A DNA stretch of 64,000 bases from Ancylomarina salipaludis (GTDB lineage Bacteria > Bacteroidota > Bacteroidia > Bacteroidales > Marinifilaceae), in NCBI RefSeq assembly GCF_004122035.1, contig NZ_SAXA01000002.1, positions 1-64,000 on the forward strand. Direction: 5' to 3'. Below are positions 60,649-64,000 of this stretch, in pieces (position 1 is the stretch's first letter; every line of letters begins with the position of its first letter). A model generated the notes under the pieces. It made no database searches and was not told the DNA's origin. It was given only the letters and a program-made list of their open reading frames with translations. A program made the translations under genes and the position numbers.

Positions 60649-60704
60649 TGCAAGTTCACTTGCAGGTTATATGTTGTAAGTTCTGATAGAAACAGAACTT
60701 ACAA
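60649..60704 (-). other. Two related hairpins between DUF5020 gene and purine permease gene
   Basis: The first is TGCAAG-ttca-CTTGCA (60649-60664) and the second TTGTAAGTTCTG (60674-60685) with CAGAACTTACAA (60693-60704), 12 bp. Both contain a GTTGYAAGTTC sequence, so they look like a repeated unit of 25 bases. No T run follows on the minus strand, so they may control mRNA processing or expression of the permease. Confidence 0.5.
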
Positions 60705-60723
60705 TATCTAAAAAAATATAGTC

Positions 60724-61389
60724 TTAGAAATTCCACTTAAGGGCTAAAGTCGGACGTACTTTGAATTCTTCAACACCAGCAAAGTTGTTTGAGATTTCTA
60801 CCTCTCCACCAAAAGAAAAATTCTTATTTACATTATACCAAAGCTGAGGCTCAGTTAAGAAGATTGTGTTGTCATTTAAGCCTTTTTCAGTCCAAAGGTC
60901 AGCAAAACCAGAGAATGTCATTTTACCTTCTAACATGTTAACATACCATGTTCCGGTTACCTGAAAGTTAGCTTTGTCAGCATTTTTGATTGCTTTGTAG
61001 CCGGCATATGTCGAGAAACCCCATTTTGCAGAACCTTGTGAGTAGTTCGCACCAAAAATCCATGCATTGTTTATTGTGTAACCTAGTCCTATTGGGAATT
61101 CTGTTACTTGTCCTGCATTACCAACACCACCATTGTATTCAATATGAAGACCAATTGGCATTTTTTCTGTTTTCAATACACGTGCAATCTCGAAATAGCC
61201 TTGGTTGATCCCGTTTTCAGCATCATAATCAAAATCTATGAAGGTAAACGTGTTACCCCATTTGTCCATTTTAAACATCTCGAAAGTCGTTGTGAAATGT
61301 CCACGCTCAAAATCGCGGTGCAATTGTAAGTTTTGAGCATTTACAGCAAAGGCTGAAAGAATTGCGAAAATCGTAAGTAATTTTTTCAT
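60724..61389 (-). CDS. DUF5020-family outer-membrane protein
   Basis: The 221-residue protein has a signal peptide (cleavage probably after VNAQ at about residue 19) and a pattern of amphipathic strands ending in an aromatic residue (ALKWNF), as in small outer-membrane barrels. The mature start (LQLHRDFERGHFTTTFEMFKMDKWGNTFTFIDFDY) matches DUF5020, and has the look of the Tsx nucleoside channel family. Its gene precedes the purine permease on the same strand, suggesting that the pair forms an outer- and inner-membrane uptake route for nucleobases or nucleosides. Confidence 0.75.
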   Translation of the reverse strand: MKKLLTIFAILSAFAVNAQNLQLHRDFERGHFTTTFEMFKMDKWGNTFTFIDFDYDAENGINQGYFEIARVLKTEKMPIGLHIEYNGGVGNAGQVTEFPIGLGYTINNAWIFGANYSQGSAKWGFSTYAGYKAIKNADKANFQVTGTWYVNMLEGKMTFSGFADLWTEKGLNDNTIFLTEPQLWYNVNKNFSFGGEVEISNNFAGVEEFKVRPTLALKWNF

Positions 61390-61438
61390 CGGTTTAATAA
61401 AATGATTGTTTGAAAAAAGATATATTTAAAATGGTTGT

Positions 61439-62077
61439 TTATTCTGTTAGTATATCATTGAGACTGTGGATGATATTTTGACATCCTGTTGCTTTTAATT
61501 TTTCGAAAGACTGATGTCCCGATGCAATAAGGTAGCAATGACAGCCAAGTTCTTGTGCCACTTCGTAATCGTGAGTTGTATCACCCAGCAGGCAAACATC
61601 CTCTGCTTTAAGCTGATATTTATTAAATAGATTTTTGCCATTGTCAATTTTTGAACTGGCATATATATTATCAATTCCAGAAATCTCGGTGAAGAACTGC
61701 TGAATTGCTAATTCTTTTGTTGATTCAATTAGCATGCCCATTTCCATAGCGGATAGAATGAATTGCTTTTTGCCTTGATTTTTGAAAATGTCAAGTAAAA
61801 GTCGGGCTTCAGGAAATATATCTGAATTTGGTAGTCTTTGGGTGTAGTTGGCAATAAACTCATGTGCTGTGCTGTTCCAATCTTCTTTTTGAAAGTTGAA
61901 GCCAACTTTCTCATAATAATCTTTTACAGGAAAGGTGAAGACTTCGCGATAACTTTCGCAGGTCAGTAACGGGAGCTGACGTTTTTGCAACATGGTATTG
62001 ATACTCTCAACCCCAATCTCTACATCGTTGAGAAGCGTGCCGTTGTAATCCCAAATAATGGCTTTAAATCTATGCAT
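61439..62077 (-). CDS. HAD-superfamily hydrolase (phosphoglycolate phosphatase-like)
   Basis: The 212-residue protein has the HAD motifs: I (WDYNGTLLND, about residues 10-19), II (FILSAMEMG), III (the lysine of ASSKIDNGKN) and IV (CLLGDTTHDYEVAQELG). Between motif I and II is a helical cap, as in phosphoglycolate phosphatases. In motif I the second aspartate of the usual DxDGT is asparagine. That residue acts as general acid/base in typical members, so activity may be changed, although DxNGT variants are known to me in this group. The substrate is unknown. Confidence 0.85.
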   Translation of the reverse strand: MHRFKAIIWDYNGTLLNDVEIGVESINTMLQKRQLPLLTCESYREVFTFPVKDYYEKVGFNFQKEDWNSTAHEFIANYTQRLPNSDIFPEARLLLDIFKNQGKKQFILSAMEMGMLIESTKELAIQQFFTEISGIDNIYASSKIDNGKNLFNKYQLKAEDVCLLGDTTHDYEVAQELGCHCYLIASGHQSFEKLKATGCQNIIHSLNDILTE

Positions 62078-62462
62078 GAATCAAACAAATAAAAGGGTGA
62101 GACATGAAAGAATTCACTTCTTCGTTAGGGGAAAAAGCAAGATTCTGATTAAAGCTGTATGAGAAATGGGATTTTAAAATAAAAAGCAGGCGGGAAGTAA
62201 ACGCTCTCTTTCTATCAGAGAGATATCTTTTTGAAGATATGAAAAGCACTTTTGTGCTATGCTTACTAATGGTTGACATCCTTTCGTTTTTTGGCCGAGC
62301 TCAATTTGAATTCGGGATTACCAGTTTCCCAGATGATGCTTTTAAATTAAGCGGCAAAAATAGCGTTTTTTTTATTTGAATTCCAAAATTGTTTTTGAAT
62401 TTAGATTGTTTATGGTTTGCTGCGTTTGTCAGAAACTCATTTCTTGAGTAGAAGCTTGTTAT
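62078..62462. other. Region between thioesterase and HAD genes with three consecutive hairpins
   Basis: This region of 385 bases contains three adjacent hairpins at 62204-62258. A frame at 62070-62279 on the minus strand is not convincing. A structured leader or small RNA is possible. Confidence 0.4.
62204..62258. other. Three back-to-back small hairpins
   Basis: CTCTCT/AGAGAG (62204-62222), ATATCTT/AAGATAT (62223-62240) and AGCAC/GTGCT (62245-62258) follow one another with almost no gap. Such clustering is unlikely for random sequence and fits a structured RNA. Confidence 0.45.
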
Positions 62463-62942
62463 TTACTCCTTCTCAAAAAATGCTTCTATGCCCGGATATT
62501 CAAATTTCTGTTTGGCCATCTCCTGAGGGAAAATCATATAAGTGACCTCAGCCTGCGAACCAAGCTTGCCATTGTGGTCAAGAATTTCGGTATAGATGCG
62601 GGCAAACTTTTTTTCTTGTGAGATAAGTTTTGCTCTCACAGTAATTTTTCCCTGATCGGTTAAGATTGCTCCCCGGTATTTGGCATTCAATTCAGTTGTT
62701 ACGCCACTGGTTTGACATTTTACAAACACAAGCCAACTGGCAATCTCATCCATAATAGTGGCCTGTATGCCGCCATGCAATACATTTTTAAAGCCTGATA
62801 AATGGCCTTGTGGTTCCCATTCAGCAACAATGTAATCGCCATCTTCGAAGAAACTCATTTGAAGGCCATTGGAATTATGAGGAGAACAACCAAAACAGTT
62901 GCCATTGTCTCCATTGATAAAGGGGTTGATTATTTTCTTCAT
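62463..62942 (-). CDS. PaaI-family hotdog thioesterase
   Basis: The 159-residue protein has the hotdog fold pattern of the PaaI group. HGGIQATIMDEIASW (about residues 57-71) contains the catalytic acid, and ELNAKYRGAI the substrate-binding strand. The cysteine-rich start (CFGCSPHNSNGLQMSF) is typical of bacterial relatives. It probably hydrolyses an acyl-CoA thioester. The substrate is not known. It is on the same strand as the HAD gene, 385 bases upstream, and probably separate. Confidence 0.85.
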   Translation of the reverse strand: MKKIINPFINGDNGNCFGCSPHNSNGLQMSFFEDGDYIVAEWEPQGHLSGFKNVLHGGIQATIMDEIASWLVFVKCQTSGVTTELNAKYRGAILTDQGKITVRAKLISQEKKFARIYTEILDHNGKLGSQAEVTYMIFPQEMAKQKFEYPGIEAFFEKE

Positions 62943-63321
62943 TGGTGATATTGATTTCGGTTAAGATTGAGAACAAATGTAATATTTCTTGCCCAAGCGA
63001 CGACTCGTTAAGTTCAAAATAATGATCAGATATAAGCCCGCTAATGCAGAATATTTCCCAAGATTGACTCCTGTCATTTACTTGTATTATGTTGTGTTTC
63101 AGTTTTTAGTGTAAGAAAATAAAACTTCTAATTTTTTAAACTTCAGTCAAGATTATTTTGTGTAAACATAAGGTCGGTTCGTGTAATTGATACTGATAAA
63201 TTCCTTAAAAAAAAGAGTTTTATGTACCTTTTTATTTCAACCATGCTTAACTATTTGCCTAATATGCTATTAAAAAGGATTCGAAGTTTGAGATAAACTA
63301 AGGGTGTTTTGCTGTAATCAA
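62943..63321. other. Divergent region between thioesterase and porP/sprF-like gene
   Basis: It contains a -7-like TACATTTG on the minus strand at 62974-62981, upstream of the thioesterase gene. No other gene, repeat or strong hairpin is seen in these 379 bases. Confidence 0.45.
62974..62981 (-). promoter_or_regulatory. Putative -7 element of the thioesterase gene
   Basis: TACATTTG on the minus strand fits TAnnTTTG and lies 32 bases before the start codon. No -33 element is clear. Confidence 0.4.
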
Positions 63322-64000
63322 ATGAAAAAAGTATTTGTCATATTACTGTTTTTGATAGGGGTCGTGTGCACGGGTTATGGGCAACAGGATAAAATGTTTA
63401 CCCAATACCTGAATTACCCTTCATCAATCAACCCTGCTTATGCGGGTTCCAGAGGGTCTACACAGATTCTTGGAATTGCCAGGAAGCAATGGGTTGGGTT
63501 AGATGGTGCGCCTAAAAGTGCAGCCATCTCGGTCAATTCTCCAATCTCTTTTTTTAATATGGGTGTCGGGTTAACACTTGAAACTGATGTTATTGGTCCT
63601 GAAAAAAACACAGATGTTGGTGTTGATTTTTCATATAAAATCAAATTAAATCGAACGGTGTTTATGAATTTTGGGTTGAAAGCTGGTTTGACCCACCAAA
63701 AAGTTGATCTCACAAACTCAAGAGTTGTTGATCAATATGATCCTCTTTTGCAGGAAATAAATAATGATGTGCTTCCGAATTTTGGGGTAGGAACTTACGT
63801 CTATGGCAATGACTTTTTTGTCGGATTTTCTATCCCCAAATTACTTCAAAATAGTATTGAAAATGGTGGCGTTTTAAACGCGAAACTGGATAAAAACAAA
63901 TTGCACTATTTCTTAATGGGTGGCTATCTGGTGAAACTTAATCCGTTTATCAAATTAAAGCCAACAGTGTTATTTAAGGCAACTCAGGGATCACGCTTTT
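63322..64000 (+). CDS. PorP/SprF-family type IX secretion outer-membrane protein (cut by window edge)
   Basis: The frame opens at an ATG at 63322 and is still open at the window edge, giving 226 residues. A signal peptide (about residues 1-20, cleavage near GYGQ) is followed by QQDKMFTQYLNYPSSINPAYAGSRG, the hallmark of the PorP/SprF family, and by beta-strands of an outer-membrane barrel (GVGLTLETDVIGPEK and similar). Members hold T9SS-delivered proteins at the cell surface and often follow genes for giant adhesins. The upstream neighbour here is the thioesterase gene, so the partner, if any, lies beyond the window. Confidence 0.88.
   Translation, partial: MKKVFVILLFLIGVVCTGYGQQDKMFTQYLNYPSSINPAYAGSRGSTQILGIARKQWVGLDGAPKSAAISVNSPISFFNMGVGLTLETDVIGPEKNTDVGVDFSYKIKLNRTVFMNFGLKAGLTHQKVDLTNSRVVDQYDPLLQEINNDVLPNFGVGTYVYGNDFFVGFSIPKLLQNSIENGGVLNAKLDKNKLHYFLMGGYLVKLNPFIKLKPTVLFKATQGSRF

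Noticed and set aside
62070-62279. 69-codon frame on the minus strand across the HAD start
   Set aside because: It runs through the hairpin cluster and overlaps the HAD start. Its residue composition is that of random AT-rich sequence.
62262-62360. Resemblance to a cobalamin or other riboswitch in the gap before the HAD gene
   Set aside because: A few bases (GGGAAACTGGTAATCCC on the minus strand) recall riboswitch parts, but the remaining conserved boxes are missing.
1-64000. CRISPR arrays, rRNA genes, prophage or toxin-antitoxin modules
   Set aside because: No regularly spaced repeats, rRNA sequence or phage genes were seen, and no small gene pair fits a toxin-antitoxin arrangement.

Overview
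The window reads as a chromosomal segment of a marine-type, anaerobic or facultative member of the Bacteroidota, probably Bacteroidales/Marinilabiliales. The evidence is AT-rich intergenic DNA, promoters of the Bacteroidota type (TTTG about 20 bases before TAnnTTTG), few Shine-Dalgarno sites, the conserved lysS-gpsA-pgi cluster, b558-type sdhCAB, a type IX secretion PorP/SprF protein at the right edge, DUF5777, DUF5020 and DUF4286 proteins, and a tRNA without an encoded CCA. No genus can be fixed from the sequence alone. There is no rRNA, CRISPR array, prophage or defence island. The only mobile DNA is the start of an IS3-type transposase gene at the left edge.

Left part (1-10.5 kb): an IS end, a small unknown gene, inorganic pyrophosphatase and a SPOR-like membrane protein. 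Then comes the most unusual block, seven minus-strand genes (2477-8667). They encode a three-helix NapC-like heptaheme cytochrome, a four-helix cytochrome b, a membrane-anchored heptaheme cytochrome, a monoheme cytochrome, an outer-membrane beta-barrel (DUF5777), a monoheme-type lipoprotein and a hexaheme lipoprotein with a collagen-like stretch. Together they carry 22 c-type heme motifs and look like an electron route from menaquinol to the outer membrane. A divergent FNR-type regulator with four candidate cluster cysteines sits next to the block, and FNR-like half-sites lie between them.

Middle part (10.5-35 kb): pgi, gpsA and lysS on the minus strand; lipA-lipB-recJ on the plus strand; acyl carrier protein phosphodiesterase; a bacterial cyclic 2,3-diphosphoglycerate synthase homologue; a uracil/xanthine permease; ribF; a divergent membrane pyrophosphatase; a Rieske-like lipoprotein with altered ligands; greA and a HIT protein; ruvC; a TPR protein; serS; and rplU-rpmA with a clear promoter and terminator.

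Right part (35-64 kb): a bifunctional nuclease, a nucleoside permease, a hybrid histidine kinase with a periplasmic binding domain, two tandem tonB-like genes flanking tRNA-Ala(GGC), hflX, asd, a 1569-residue surface protein with lamin-tail domains, malic enzyme, a lipoprotein, RlpA, sdhCAB, an alpha/beta hydrolase, a purine permease paired with a DUF5020 outer-membrane protein, a HAD phosphatase, a thioesterase and the partial PorP/SprF gene.

How the genes fit together: sdhCAB, malic enzyme, the multiheme block and the pyrophosphatases suggest a menaquinone-based, energy-economical metabolism that switches electron acceptors under an oxygen-sensing regulator. The nucleobase and nucleoside transporters form a scavenging theme. 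The TonB-like and T9SS components serve the outer membrane. Most other genes are ordinary housekeeping functions.
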